DNA from: Sulfitobacter sp. W027
Lineage (GTDB): Bacteria > Pseudomonadota > Alphaproteobacteria > Rhodobacterales > Rhodobacteraceae
Direction of reading: 5' to 3'
NCBI RefSeq assembly: GCF_025143985.1
Contig: NZ_CP083564.1
Coordinates: 3,246,001 to 3,310,000 of the forward strand
DNA length: 64,000 nucleotides
Positions 16,789 to 24,310 of the stretch are shown one piece after another. The position numbers and the translations under genes were made by a program. The stretch's first letter is position 1. The number at the start of each line of letters is the position of its first letter. The notes beneath the pieces were generated by a model, which saw nothing but the letters and a program-made list of their open reading frames with translations, made no database searches and was not told where the DNA came from.

Positions 16789-17729
16789 CGCTGCTTCGCA
16801 CCCTCACCTCCGTGGCGCTGGCCTTTGCGCTGGCCTCATGCGGGGGCGGCCGGACCGAAACCGACATCAGCGGCGAGAAAGTCGCCCTGCCGACCATCGG
16901 CTCTTCAGGCGGCGCACTCAGCACTGTCGCGGCCAAGCAGCTTTTCGGGGCCAAGAGCTTTGCCTCCACGCAATCCTCGGCCGCCTTCGGCAGCTACTCT
17001 AAAGGCTGCCTCGCCGGAGCCGAGCAATTGCCCGAGACGGGTCCGACATGGCAGGCCATGCGCCTGTCGCGTAACCGCAACTGGGCCCATCCTGAGATGG
17101 TCGATATGGTCAAGAAACTCAGCCGCAAGGCCGCGCAGCAGCCGGGTTGGGAAGGCATCTATGTGGGCGATATGAGCCAGCCGCGCGGGGGGCCGATGCT
17201 GACCGGTCACGCCAGCCATCAGATCGGCTTGGACGCCGATATCTGGATGCTGCCGCCGAAGTCGCTGAACCTCAGCCGGGCGCAACGCGAGAATATCTCG
17301 TCCATCTCCATGCGCCGCTCCAGCGGGGCCTATGTGAATTCCTCTTGGACCCCTGCGCATCACGAAGTGATCAAGGCCGCAGCCCAAGACCCCCGTACCG
17401 CCCGCATTTTTGTTTTCCCCGGTGCCAAGGTGCAAATGTGCGCCGATGAAAAAGGCGACCGCAGTTATCTGCGCAAAATCCGTCCTTGGTACGGGCATCA
17501 CTATCATTTCCACGTGCGCATCAACTGCCCCAAAGGCGCGCGCGGCTGCGTAGATCAGGCGCCACCCCCACCCGGTGACGGCTGCGCCGATGCGCGCCAG
17601 TGGCAGGCTAATATCCTGAACCCGCCAAAGCCCGATCCGAACGCGCGCAAAACGACACCCAAGCCCAAGCGTGACATCTTGCTTGCGGACCTGCCTGCCC
17701 AATGCAACGCCGTTTTGAACGCAAACTGA
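16785..17729 (+). CDS. mepA: Penicillin-insensitive murein endopeptidase (lipoprotein)
   Basis: A 314-residue protein with a lipoprotein-like signal peptide (LTSVALAFALASCGGG, lipobox LASC). The LAS-type zinc peptidase motifs are present: LTGHASHQIGLDADIWM (HxxxxxxxD zinc ligands) and RKIRPWYGHHYHFHVRINC (HxH). MepA cleaves D-Ala-meso-DAP cross-links in peptidoglycan in the periplasm. The start is fixed by the ATGA overlap with the MFS gene. The C-terminal end is Pro/Lys-rich and contains several Cys that may form disulfides. It overlaps the next gene by 28 bases. Confidence 0.94.
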   Translation: MTLLRTLTSVALAFALASCGGGRTETDISGEKVALPTIGSSGGALSTVAAKQLFGAKSFASTQSSAAFGSYSKGCLAGAEQLPETGPTWQAMRLSRNRNWAHPEMVDMVKKLSRKAAQQPGWEGIYVGDMSQPRGGPMLTGHASHQIGLDADIWMLPPKSLNLSRAQRENISSISMRRSSGAYVNSSWTPAHHEVIKAAAQDPRTARIFVFPGAKVQMCADEKGDRSYLRKIRPWYGHHYHFHVRINCPKGARGCVDQAPPPPGDGCADARQWQANILNPPKPDPNARKTTPKPKRDILLADLPAQCNAVLNAN

Positions 17730-18616
17730 TCCGCGCTTGCCTCCCGTTCTTCCTGCTGATTGCCTGCGTGGCCCCCGCCGCGCAGACAGAGCCGGTGGTG
17801 CAGGTGGACAGCGTGCTGACATGGAGCCACCCGGCCCCGTGGTTCGGTGGCTTTTCCGGCGTCGAGGTCAATGCTGATGGCACCCGCCTAATAGCCGTGT
17901 CGGATCGCGGTCGCGTCGTGCAAGCGCGGATGGTTCGGGAAGAGGGCCGTTTGGTCTCTCTTGAACTTGAGAAGAACGCTCCGCTCAAGGGGCCCAAGGG
18001 CAAAGCCCTTTCGGGCAAGGCGCATGATGCGGAATCACTTGCGCGGGACAACACCGGCCAGCTCTACGTCTCGTTTGAGCATAACCACCGCGTTGCCCGG
18101 CTGGACTCCGAAAACGGGGTCACCACTCCCCTGCCCAAACACCAAGACTTTGCGGGGTTCGAGCCGAACGCGGGAATGGAAACATTGGCCGCCCACCCCG
18201 ATGGGCGGCTATTTACCACACCCGAAAGCGGCGGCCCCGCATCTGGCCCCTTCCCGCTCTATGCCTTTGACGGCAATAGTTGGGCAATCACCGCAGAGAT
18301 CCCGCGCCGGGGGCCGTTCCTGCCGGTGGATGCCGATTTTGCCGAGGACGGCACGCTTTATCTATTGGAGCGGACGATCACCCCGCTGGGCTTTCGCAGC
18401 CGTATCCGCAGCTTCGACCTCACCGCGCCTGCGCTTGGCGAAGAGACGCTGCTGACCTCCGGCCCCGGTCAATATGACAACCTCGAAGCGCTCAGCACAT
18501 GGCAGGACGCGGCGGGGCAAACCCGGCTGACACTACTGTCGGACGACAACTTCTTCGTCATGCAGCGCAATGAGGTGGTAGAGCTGATCCTTGCCAAACC
18601 CGGTCCTGGGGACTAA
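17702..18616 (+). CDS. Esterase-like activity of phytase family protein (secreted)
   Basis: A 304-residue protein with an N-terminal hydrophobic export signal (KLIRACLPFFLLIACVAPAAQT, possibly a lipobox at LIAC). The body is a beta-propeller-like repeat: WFGGFSGVEVNADGTRLIAVSDRGR, HDAESLARDNTGQLYVSFEHNHRVAR, AGMETLAAHPDGRLFTTPES and FLPVDADFAEDGTLYLLERT. This pattern is that of the 'esterase-like activity of phytase' family, whose true substrate is uncertain. The gene overlaps mepA by 28 bases in another frame, which implies co-transcription. Confidence 0.8.
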   Translation: MQRRFERKLIRACLPFFLLIACVAPAAQTEPVVQVDSVLTWSHPAPWFGGFSGVEVNADGTRLIAVSDRGRVVQARMVREEGRLVSLELEKNAPLKGPKGKALSGKAHDAESLARDNTGQLYVSFEHNHRVARLDSENGVTTPLPKHQDFAGFEPNAGMETLAAHPDGRLFTTPESGGPASGPFPLYAFDGNSWAITAEIPRRGPFLPVDADFAEDGTLYLLERTITPLGFRSRIRSFDLTAPALGEETLLTSGPGQYDNLEALSTWQDAAGQTRLTLLSDDNFFVMQRNEVVELILAKPGPGD

Positions 18617-18679
18617 AGCCGTCCCGTCTGCGATCCCCGCAGGCCAAGTCGCCGCACCCTTGCACAAAACGGTTCATAT

Positions 18680-19300
18680 ATGACACGCACCTATCTCCCC
18701 GGCATCCTTGCCATGGCTGCCATCGTCGTGGCCTCGAATATCCTTGTTCAGTTCCTCTTTGGCCAATGGCTGACCTGGGGCGCTTTCACCTATCCGCTGG
18801 CGTTTCTCGTCACCGATGTGATGAACCGCCTTTACGGGGCCTCCGCCGCCCGCCGGGTCGTGCTGGTGGGTTTTGTCGTCGGCTTGATCTGCTCGCTGAT
18901 TGGCACCCAGATCATGGGTGAATTTGGCCCGCTGGTAACCGTTCGCATTGCCGTCGCCTCAGGCACGGCCTTCCTGGTCGCGCAACTGCTTGACGTGACG
19001 ATCTTCAACCGCTTCCGCGACGGCGCATGGTGGCGCGCGCCTTTGGTTAGCACACTGATCAGCAGCGCGATTGATACGGCGCTGTTCTTCTCCATCGCGT
19101 TCTCGGCCAGCCTGTCGTTCATCCATACGGCCACCGATGTGGCATGGGCGGGCGAAGTGCTGCCCCTGCTAGGAGCCGGCCCCCTCGCGCCGCTCTGGGT
19201 CTCGCTTGCCGTGGCGGATTGGTCGGTGAAACTGGCCATCGCACTCGTTGCGCTGATCCCTTTCCGGCTGCTCACTGCCCGGCTGGCGACCCGCCCCTGA
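18680..19300 (+). CDS. Queuosine precursor transporter (YhhQ/VUT family)
   Basis: A 206-residue membrane protein with about six hydrophobic segments. FTYPLAFLVTDVMNRLYGASAARRVV is the family signature (YPLxFLxTDxxNExYG), and ASGTAFLVAQLLDVTIFNRFR and STLISSAIDTALFFSIAF are the other conserved blocks. YhhQ imports preQ0/preQ1 for queuosine synthesis in tRNA. I saw no preQ1-type aptamer in the 63 bases upstream. It appears to be a single-gene unit. Some VUT members have other substrates. Confidence 0.88.
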   Translation: MTRTYLPGILAMAAIVVASNILVQFLFGQWLTWGAFTYPLAFLVTDVMNRLYGASAARRVVLVGFVVGLICSLIGTQIMGEFGPLVTVRIAVASGTAFLVAQLLDVTIFNRFRDGAWWRAPLVSTLISSAIDTALFFSIAFSASLSFIHTATDVAWAGEVLPLLGAGPLAPLWVSLAVADWSVKLAIALVALIPFRLLTARLATRP

Positions 19301-19345
19301 CACCAACGCAAGGGGACAGCCTCCCCCTTGCCGCCTCACCTTCAA

Positions 19346-19359
19346 ACAAAGCGCTTTGT
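19346..19359. promoter_or_regulatory. 14-bp perfect palindrome, LacI-family-operator-like
   Basis: ACAAAGCGCTTTGT is perfectly palindromic and carries the central AAAGCGCTTT seen in operators of many LacI-family sugar regulators. It lies 61 bases before the GTG of the 18-codon leader ORF and 46 bases after the queuosine transporter stop. No LacI-type gene or sugar locus is nearby, so the regulator is unknown. Confidence 0.4.
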
Positions 19360-19419
19360 GAATTTGAAATCCTGTGCAACGCTCAGGGTGAGTTCAACAA
19401 ATGAAAAGGAGGTGATCCA

Positions 19420-19476
19420 GTGTCAAGAAAGGTATTGGAGCGAGGTGTCGGAACAGCCAGTGAGGTTTCGCGCTAG
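19420..19476 (+). CDS. 18-codon leader ORF with near-perfect Shine-Dalgarno
   Basis: GTG-initiated small ORF, product MSRKVLERGVGTASEVSR, ending at TAG. GGAGG at 19408-19412 lies 7 bases before the GTG, an optimal spacing, within a 16-base match to the anti-Shine-Dalgarno region. The peptide is basic, with no signal or membrane segment, and I do not recognise a family. It may be a leader peptide, a short regulatory protein or only a ribosome-loading site. The overlapping ATG at 19401 gives just MKRR before a stop. Confidence 0.45.
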   Translation: MSRKVLERGVGTASEVSR

Positions 19477-19548
19477 GGCAGCCCCTAGCACTGCAACCAC
19501 CTGGTGGACATCGGTCTAACCGAGATCCCCCTCCTGAAACCATTCGAT

Positions 19549-19574
19549 TGGGCCGTTCCGCAAGGGGCGGCCCA
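19549..19574 (+). terminator. GNRA-capped terminator-like hairpin between leader ORF and arfB
   Basis: TGGGCCGTTCC and GGGGCGGCCCA form an 11-bp stem (two G-U pairs) closed by a GCAA tetraloop, followed by TTTC. The short U tract makes it a moderate intrinsic terminator. It lies 61 bases before the arfB ATG, so it either ends the leader transcript or attenuates arfB. Confidence 0.6.
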
Positions 19575-19635
19575 TTTCGCATTCCCCCTTCACCCTTAAG
19601 GCGCAGACTGGCATGTTGCGGGTTAAGGAGAGCAT

Positions 19636-20058
19636 ATGCTGCACATTAACGATAACATCGCTATCCAAGACTGGGAGTTGACCGAGAGCTTCATGCGCGC
19701 CTCCGGCCCCGGTGGGCAGAATGTGAACAAGGTCTCCTCGGCGGTGGAATTGCGGTTCGAGGCCGCCACCTCGCCATCGCTGCCGCAGCCGGTCAAGAAC
19801 CGCCTGCGCCGTCTGGCCGGGCGGCGCTGGACCACCGAAGGCGCGCTGGTATTGCAATGTGATGAAACCCGCAGTCAGGCGCGCAACCGCGAGTTGGTGC
19901 GCGAGCGGCTGGCCGAGCTGATCCGCACCGCCCTGACCCCGCCAAAACGCCGCATCGCGACCCGCCCGACGCTGGGATCGAAGAAACGCCGTCTTAAGGC
20001 CAAGAAGGTACGCGGCGAGGTCAAGGCGATGCGCGGCAAGGTTGATCCGAATACCTGA
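19636..20058 (+). CDS. arfB: Alternative ribosome-rescue factor / peptidyl-tRNA hydrolase ArfB
   Basis: A 140-residue protein. The release-factor-type catalytic loop is RASGPGGQNVNKVSSAVELRF, with the GGQ that hydrolyses peptidyl-tRNA. The C-terminal tail is strongly basic (PPKRRIATRPTLGSKKRRLKAKKVRGEVK), as in ArfB/YaeJ, where it enters the empty mRNA channel of stalled ribosomes. AAGGAG lies 5-6 bases before the ATG. Upstream is the structured leader described separately. The gene is convergent with cobF (three bases apart). Confidence 0.95.
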   Translation: MLHINDNIAIQDWELTESFMRASGPGGQNVNKVSSAVELRFEAATSPSLPQPVKNRLRRLAGRRWTTEGALVLQCDETRSQARNRELVRERLAELIRTALTPPKRRIATRPTLGSKKRRLKAKKVRGEVKAMRGKVDPNT

Positions 20059-20061
20059 GCC

Positions 20062-20811
20062 TTAATTCCGGCGCAGCAGATAGATGTCCATGATCCAGCC
20101 ATGCGCCGCCCGCGCCGCTGCGCGTGTGGCGATAATGTCTTCGGTGACGTCAGCCAGCGGGCCATGACGGATGATCTCTTCGGCCATGCCGACATAGGCG
20201 CCCCACCAGATCGACACGCCCGCAGGGTCCAGCGTCTGAAAAGCGCAATCCCCATCAAGCATGATCACCAACGTATCGACCCCCTCGGGCCAGCCGTGGT
20301 CGCGCAGCTGCCGCCCGGTGGTCACCAAGAAGGGCGCACCGATTTCATTCAGCGGGATCGCATGCGACGCTGTCAGCCCTTGCAGCGAGGTGATGCCGGG
20401 GATCACCGTCATACGGGGTGCAGGCTTTAGCCGCGCGGCAATCCGCAGGGTGCTGTCATAGAGCGACGGATCCCCCCAAACCAGCAGCGCCACCCGCCGC
20501 GCCGTTGGGTGCTGTGCCATTGCCGCGCGCCATGCATCTGCAATCGCGTCATGCCAATGGTCGACGCGGGCGCGGTAATCTTCGATCGCGGGGTCGCGCA
20601 CGGGCAGATCGAAGCCGACGATCTGCACTGCTTCATTGGTCAGCAGCTCGTCGCAGATGCTGCGCCGCAGACCCGCCAGATCATCCTTGCCCGCGCCCTT
20701 TTGCGGGATCAAGATCAGGTCTTGCGCGTTCATCGCCCGGATCGCCTGTAGCGTCAGATGCTCAGGGTTGCCGGTGCCGATGCCGATCAATGTCAGTTCC
20801 AGATCAGTCAT
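20062..20811 (-). CDS. cobF: Precorrin-6A synthase (deacetylating)
   Basis: A 249-residue SAM-dependent methyltransferase. LTLIGIGTGNPEHLTLQAIRAMNAQDLILIPQKGAGKDDLAGLRR is the CobF N-terminus, which differs from other corrin methylases by the IPxKGxxKxDL segment. VIPGITSLQGLTASHAIPLNEIG and WWGAYVGMAEE are also typical. CobF methylates C1 of precorrin-5 and removes the acetyl group in the aerobic B12 pathway. The start overlaps the stop of the upstream DUF1636 gene (ATGA). It is the last gene of the minus-strand cob block and convergent with arfB. Confidence 0.95.
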   Translation of the reverse strand: MTDLELTLIGIGTGNPEHLTLQAIRAMNAQDLILIPQKGAGKDDLAGLRRSICDELLTNEAVQIVGFDLPVRDPAIEDYRARVDHWHDAIADAWRAAMAQHPTARRVALLVWGDPSLYDSTLRIAARLKPAPRMTVIPGITSLQGLTASHAIPLNEIGAPFLVTTGRQLRDHGWPEGVDTLVIMLDGDCAFQTLDPAGVSIWWGAYVGMAEEIIRHGPLADVTEDIIATRAAARAAHGWIMDIYLLRRN

Positions 20812-21110
20812 CCCGGTATCCTCGCGATTGCCTTCAAACGCAGCCCGCCCAGCACCCGCGCATCGGGGAATTTCCCATCAACAGAGGCGGCATAGAGCGT
20901 CACGAAACGGCGCAGGTCATCCATGTCCGCTTCGGTGATCTCGCCAAACAGATAGGCCACCTTGCCCGGCGCGCGAAAGGCAACCGTCTGCGCCCGGGAG
21001 CAACCTGACATACAGTCGATGCCCTCGACCTCCACATCAGACAATCCGGCGCGGACCACATCCAGAAAGCCGCCATCGGCGGTGCAGGAGGTGCAGACGA
21101 AAGCCTTCAC
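20808..21110 (-). CDS. DUF1636 ferredoxin-like protein, copy 1
   Basis: A 100-residue protein with CTSCTADGG near the start (Cys6, Cys9) and DCMSGCSRAQTVAFRAPGKVAYLFGEI later. The CxxC...CxxxC spacing resembles thioredoxin-like [2Fe-2S] ferredoxins, the usual description of DUF1636. ATGA overlaps tie it to cobA upstream and cobF downstream, so it belongs to the cobalamin operon. A role in electron or metal delivery to corrin synthesis is inferred from context only. A second copy lies above cobW. Confidence 0.85.
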   Translation of the reverse strand: MKAFVCTSCTADGGFLDVVRAGLSDVEVEGIDCMSGCSRAQTVAFRAPGKVAYLFGEITEADMDDLRRFVTLYAASVDGKFPDARVLGGLRLKAIARIPG

Positions 21111-21832
21111 GCCTCAAACTCTGCCAACGGCCCGTAGAAGATCAACGCGGGCGTGGTGCTGCTGGCACTCTCCAGATGGCGCGCCAAGGTCTCAATGGTG
21201 AACCGCTGCACCTTTTCCGCCGGGGTCGAAACAGCCTCCGCCAAAAGCGCGGGCGTGGTGCCGGGCAGCCCGTGCTCAATCAATCGCGCAGCGAGGCCCG
21301 CAAAGGTACGTTTGCCCATATAGACAACCGTGGTCGCCATCGGATCGGCCAGAGCGGCCATGTTTACGTCGCTCGGCAGCTCACCCGTCACATCTGCGCC
21401 GGTGATAAACTGGACCCGCCGCGCGGTCATACGTCGGGTCAGCGGGATACCTGCCGTCGCGGCGGCGGCAGAGGCAGCGGTGACACCCGGTACGATCTCG
21501 AAAGGAATATCCGCTGCCCGCAGCGCGATAATTTCTTCTTCCAGCCGCCCAAACATGCCGCTGTCGCCGGACTTCAACCGTACAACGTTCAACCCGGCCT
21601 GAGCATGATCGACCAAGACCCGGCTCACATGGTCTTGCTTGGGCGAAGCACGTCCGGCCCGTTTGCCGACGCCGATCAAGTCCGCATCGGGCCGCGCATG
21701 TTCCAAAATCGGGCCCGCGCTCAGGTCATCAAACAACACCACATCAGCCGCCTGCAACCGCGACACCGCTTTGACGGTCAGCAGTTCCGGATCGCCGGGA
21801 CCGGAGGAGACAAAGGAAACAAAGCCCCCCAT
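21107..21832 (-). CDS. cobA: Uroporphyrinogen-III C-methyltransferase
   Basis: A 241-residue SUMT. FVSSGPGDPELLTVKAVSRLQAADVVLFDDL is the first SAM-methylase signature and VVRLKSGDSGMFGRLEEEIIAL the second, with PGVTAASAAAATAGIPLTRR typical of CobA. It makes precorrin-2 from uroporphyrinogen III, the entry to siroheme and B12. ATG 21832 shares one base with the cobB stop (TGATG); a GTG at 21835 is an alternative. The enzyme is stand-alone, with no fused CysG oxidase/ferrochelatase domain. Confidence 0.95.
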   Translation of the reverse strand: MGGFVSFVSSGPGDPELLTVKAVSRLQAADVVLFDDLSAGPILEHARPDADLIGVGKRAGRASPKQDHVSRVLVDHAQAGLNVVRLKSGDSGMFGRLEEEIIALRAADIPFEIVPGVTAASAAAATAGIPLTRRMTARRVQFITGADVTGELPSDVNMAALADPMATTVVYMGKRTFAGLAARLIEHGLPGTTPALLAEAVSTPAEKVQRFTIETLARHLESASSTTPALIFYGPLAEFEA

Positions 21833-23154
21833 CACAGCGCCGCAATCATGTGAAAGAAGGTCCCCGTGGCGCGTCCGCCGCCCGCGAACTCGCGTACCGA
21901 GCCGGTTTCGGGCACCTCAAGGTCGTTGGCGTCGGTAATGCGGGCCAGCGGGGCGTCGGGCTCGGCAAGGATCGTGGCATAGTGGAACTCATGGCCGCGC
22001 AATTCGGCCCGCGCGGAATGGCCGGGGATCGGCGCGTTAAGATCGGCCTGACGGTAGCCCAGATGCATCTTGCGCTTGGCGAAGGACGTCTCCAGCCCCA
22101 GAAGCCCCGCCATCTCATGCCGCGTGCCTTCTTTGTCGATGATGCCTGCGCCCATCGCCATATAGCCCCCGCATTCGCCGTGCACGGGGCGCGTCTCGGC
22201 GAAGTCGCGCAGCCCTTTGCGGAAATGCGCAGCGGCGGCGAGTTTGCCGGCGTGGAGTTCAGGATAGCCGCCGGGTAGCCAGCAGCAGTCGGCGCTGTCG
22301 TCCGGTGCCTGATCCGCCAGCGGAGAAAAGGGCAGAATCTCCGCCCCCGCCGCGCGCCATCCGGCCAGCAAATGCGGATAGACAAAGGCAAAGGCGTTGT
22401 CCTGCGCCAGCGCGATGCGCTGTCCGGGCGGGGTGATCTGTGCGGGCGCGGGCGGGTTCTGCAAGGTGCCCCGCGCGGCGGCCCGAAGCGCCGGGATATC
22501 GACATGGGCCGCGACGAAGGCTGCCGCCTGCCCCAACAGATCGGGCAGGTTTTCCTGCTCTCCCGCCTGCACCAGCCCGAGGTGACGCTCGGGCATTTCA
22601 ATCTCGACGCGGCGCGGCAGAGCACCGAAAACCTTGATGCCCACAGCCTCCATGCCAGCGTGGACCAAGGTCTCATGCCGGGGGGAGGCGACGCGGTTCA
22701 GGACCACGCCTGCCAATTCTACATCGGGCCGCATCTCGCGAAAGCCAAGCGCCGTCGCCGCCACCGACTGCGCCGCACCCGACACGTCGAGCACCAGCAC
22801 TACCGGCCAGCCCATCAGCGCCGCAACATCGGCGCTGGCGCCATTGCCACAGGCGCCGGGCTTGGCCACACCGTCAAACAGCCCCATCGATCCTTCGCCG
22901 AGGATCAATTCAGCGCCATCGGCATTGCCCACAAGCCCTTCGATCCGCGCGCGGTCCATCGACCAACTGTCGAGGTTGAAAGACGCCCGACCCGAGGCCG
23001 CCGCGTGAAAGGCCGGGTCGATGTAATCGGGGCCGCTTTTGAACGGTTGCACCGCGACACCTTCGGCACGCAGCGCGGCCAGCAGGCCGAGCATCAAGGT
23101 CGTCTTACCGGTGCCGGAAGCGGGGGCAGAGATCAGCAGGCCGGGGGGGATCAT
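21832..23154 (-). CDS. cobB: Cobyrinate/hydrogenobyrinate a,c-diamide synthase
   Basis: A 440-residue amidotransferase. The N-terminal P-loop ATPase domain begins [24 protein letters not shown], with [16 protein letters not shown] and SMGLFDG next. The C-terminal class I glutaminase-like domain holds the nucleophile region [17 protein letters not shown] (Cys in GECGGY). It amidates the a and c side chains of hydrogenobyrinate before cobalt insertion by CobNST. ATG lies in an ATGA overlap with cobM. Confidence 0.96.
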   Translation of the reverse strand: MIPPGLLISAPASGTGKTTLMLGLLAALRAEGVAVQPFKSGPDYIDPAFHAAASGRASFNLDSWSMDRARIEGLVGNADGAELILGEGSMGLFDGVAKPGACGNGASADVAALMGWPVVLVLDVSGAAQSVAATALGFREMRPDVELAGVVLNRVASPRHETLVHAGMEAVGIKVFGALPRRVEIEMPERHLGLVQAGEQENLPDLLGQAAAFVAAHVDIPALRAAARGTLQNPPAPAQITPPGQRIALAQDNAFAFVYPHLLAGWRAAGAEILPFSPLADQAPDDSADCCWLPGGYPELHAGKLAAAAHFRKGLRDFAETRPVHGECGGYMAMGAGIIDKEGTRHEMAGLLGLETSFAKRKMHLGYRQADLNAPIPGHSARAELRGHEFHYATILAEPDAPLARITDANDLEVPETGSVREFAGGGRATGTFFHMIAAL

Positions 23155-23936
23155 GAAGAGGTCTCCGGAAAGCGCGGCTCAGCCCCGACGGGGCGGAAAC
23201 GACGGTCATAATCAGCGGCGTAAAGGCGGCTTTCGCCGAAATCCTCAGCGCCGAGGGCATGGCCCACGAGGATCAGCGCCGTGCGGGCCATTTCTTCGCC
23301 GACCTCGGTGCGCAGGGTTGAAAGCGTCGCTTTGACGATGCGCTGATCGGGCCAGCTTGCGCGCCAGACCACGGCGACAGGGCAATCGGCACCGTAATGC
23401 GGGGTCAGTTCTTCGACGACTTTATCGAGCACATGCACCGACAGGTGGATAGCCAGCGTTGCCCCCGTGCGGGCGAAATTGGCCAGCGTCTCGCCCTCGG
23501 GCATCGCCGTGGCGCGGCCCGAGGTGCGGGTCAGGATCACCGATTGCGCCACGCCCGGCAGGGTCAGTTCGGCGCCGAGCTCGGCAGCGGCAGCGGCAAA
23601 GGACGGCACCCCCGGCGTCACGTCATAGGCGATGCCCATCTCGCGCAGGCGGCGCAGCTGTTCGCCCATCGCGGACCAGACCGACAGATCACCGGAATGC
23701 AATCGCGCCACGTCATGCCCTGCGGCATCGGCGGCGGCGATCTCTTCCATGATATCGTCCAGCGACAGCCGCGCGGTGTTGACGATCCGCGCGCCTTCGG
23801 GGCAGTGGCTCAGCAGCGCTTCGGGCACCAGCGATCCGGCATAGAGGCAGACCGGGCAGGCCGCGATCAGGTCGCGCCCGCGCAGGGTGATAAGATCCGC
23901 CGCCCCCGGCCCCGCTCCGATAAAATGTACAGTCAC
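23151..23936 (-). CDS. cobM: Precorrin-4 C11-methyltransferase
   Basis: A 261-residue corrin methylase. [40 protein letters not shown] is the CobM/CbiF N-terminus, with [22 protein letters not shown] and [19 protein letters not shown] following. It methylates C11 of precorrin-4 with SAM. Translation starts at GTG within a GTGA overlap with cobE. Length matches the family. Confidence 0.95.
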   Translation of the reverse strand: MTVHFIGAGPGAADLITLRGRDLIAACPVCLYAGSLVPEALLSHCPEGARIVNTARLSLDDIMEEIAAADAAGHDVARLHSGDLSVWSAMGEQLRRLREMGIAYDVTPGVPSFAAAAAELGAELTLPGVAQSVILTRTSGRATAMPEGETLANFARTGATLAIHLSVHVLDKVVEELTPHYGADCPVAVVWRASWPDQRIVKATLSTLRTEVGEEMARTALILVGHALGAEDFGESRLYAADYDRRFRPVGAEPRFPETSS

Positions 23937-24310
23937 GGTGTTTTTCCTTTCGTCTCGGCAATCGCCGCTGTGGCCATGGCATCGCCTGAAACGACGCGCT
24001 CGGCAACCAATACGGCTCCCGGTCCGGCGGCGGCCAATGCGGCGGCTTCCGAGAGTGACCCGGTGCCGAAGCGGTCTTCGATCCGGGCCGATTGCGTGGG
24101 GGTTATCATGCGGCCCAAATCCTCGGTGGTGATGCCCAGCCCCGGCACGCCCAACTCTTGGGCAAAGTCACGAAACACGGTCGCACGGGCCTTTGCCGCC
24201 TCGGTCACCAGCGCGTCGATCTTGAGGCCCTCGGGGTTTGCCCGTGCCAGCGCATCGCGCAGCGAGGCGACGCTTGCCGCGCCCCGAAATCCGATCCCGG
24301 CCATCCTCAT
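23933..24310 (-). CDS. cobE: CobE / CbiG C-terminal-type protein
   Basis: A 125-residue protein matching the C-terminal domain of CbiG, found stand-alone as CobE in aerobic B12 producers. [19 protein letters not shown] is the GxGxRxGxS-type opening, with [40 protein letters not shown] following. The start at 24310 makes an ATGA overlap with cobL; a longer frame to 24325 exists. CobE is linked to precorrin-5 handling, but its exact reaction is not firmly known. Confidence 0.85.
   Translation of the reverse strand: MRMAGIGFRGAASVASLRDALARANPEGLKIDALVTEAAKARATVFRDFAQELGVPGLGITTEDLGRMITPTQSARIEDRFGTGSLSEAAALAAAGPGAVLVAERVVSGDAMATAAIAETKGKTP

Larger units (their letters stand above)
19404..19574 (+). 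promoter_or_regulatory. Structured leader with complement of the 16S rRNA 3' end, upstream of arfB
   Basis: Bases 19405-19420 (AAAGGAGGTGATCCAG) are an exact complement of the 16S rRNA 3' terminus, far longer than a usual Shine-Dalgarno. An 18-codon ORF starts at the last of these bases. Its stop codon lies in a 7-bp hairpin (GCTAGGG-CAGC-CCCTAGC, 19472-19489). A 5-bp hairpin (19511-19523) follows, and then GATCCCCCTCCT (19524-19535), which resembles the 16S tail and could pair with AGGAGG (6 bp) and GATC (4 bp) of the ribosome site. A terminator-like hairpin closes the region. The architecture suggests attenuation or a free-standing small transcript; which one cannot be told from sequence. 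Confidence 0.5.

Noticed and set aside
18617..18679. Possible preQ1 riboswitch before the queuosine-precursor transporter
   Set aside because: The 63 bases show no preQ1-I or preQ1-II consensus, only a short GC-rich inverted stretch.
19328..19519. 63-codon frame running through the arfB leader
   Set aside because: No ribosome site, Trp/Ser/Arg-rich end, and it conflicts with the strong GTG-start ORF and hairpins.
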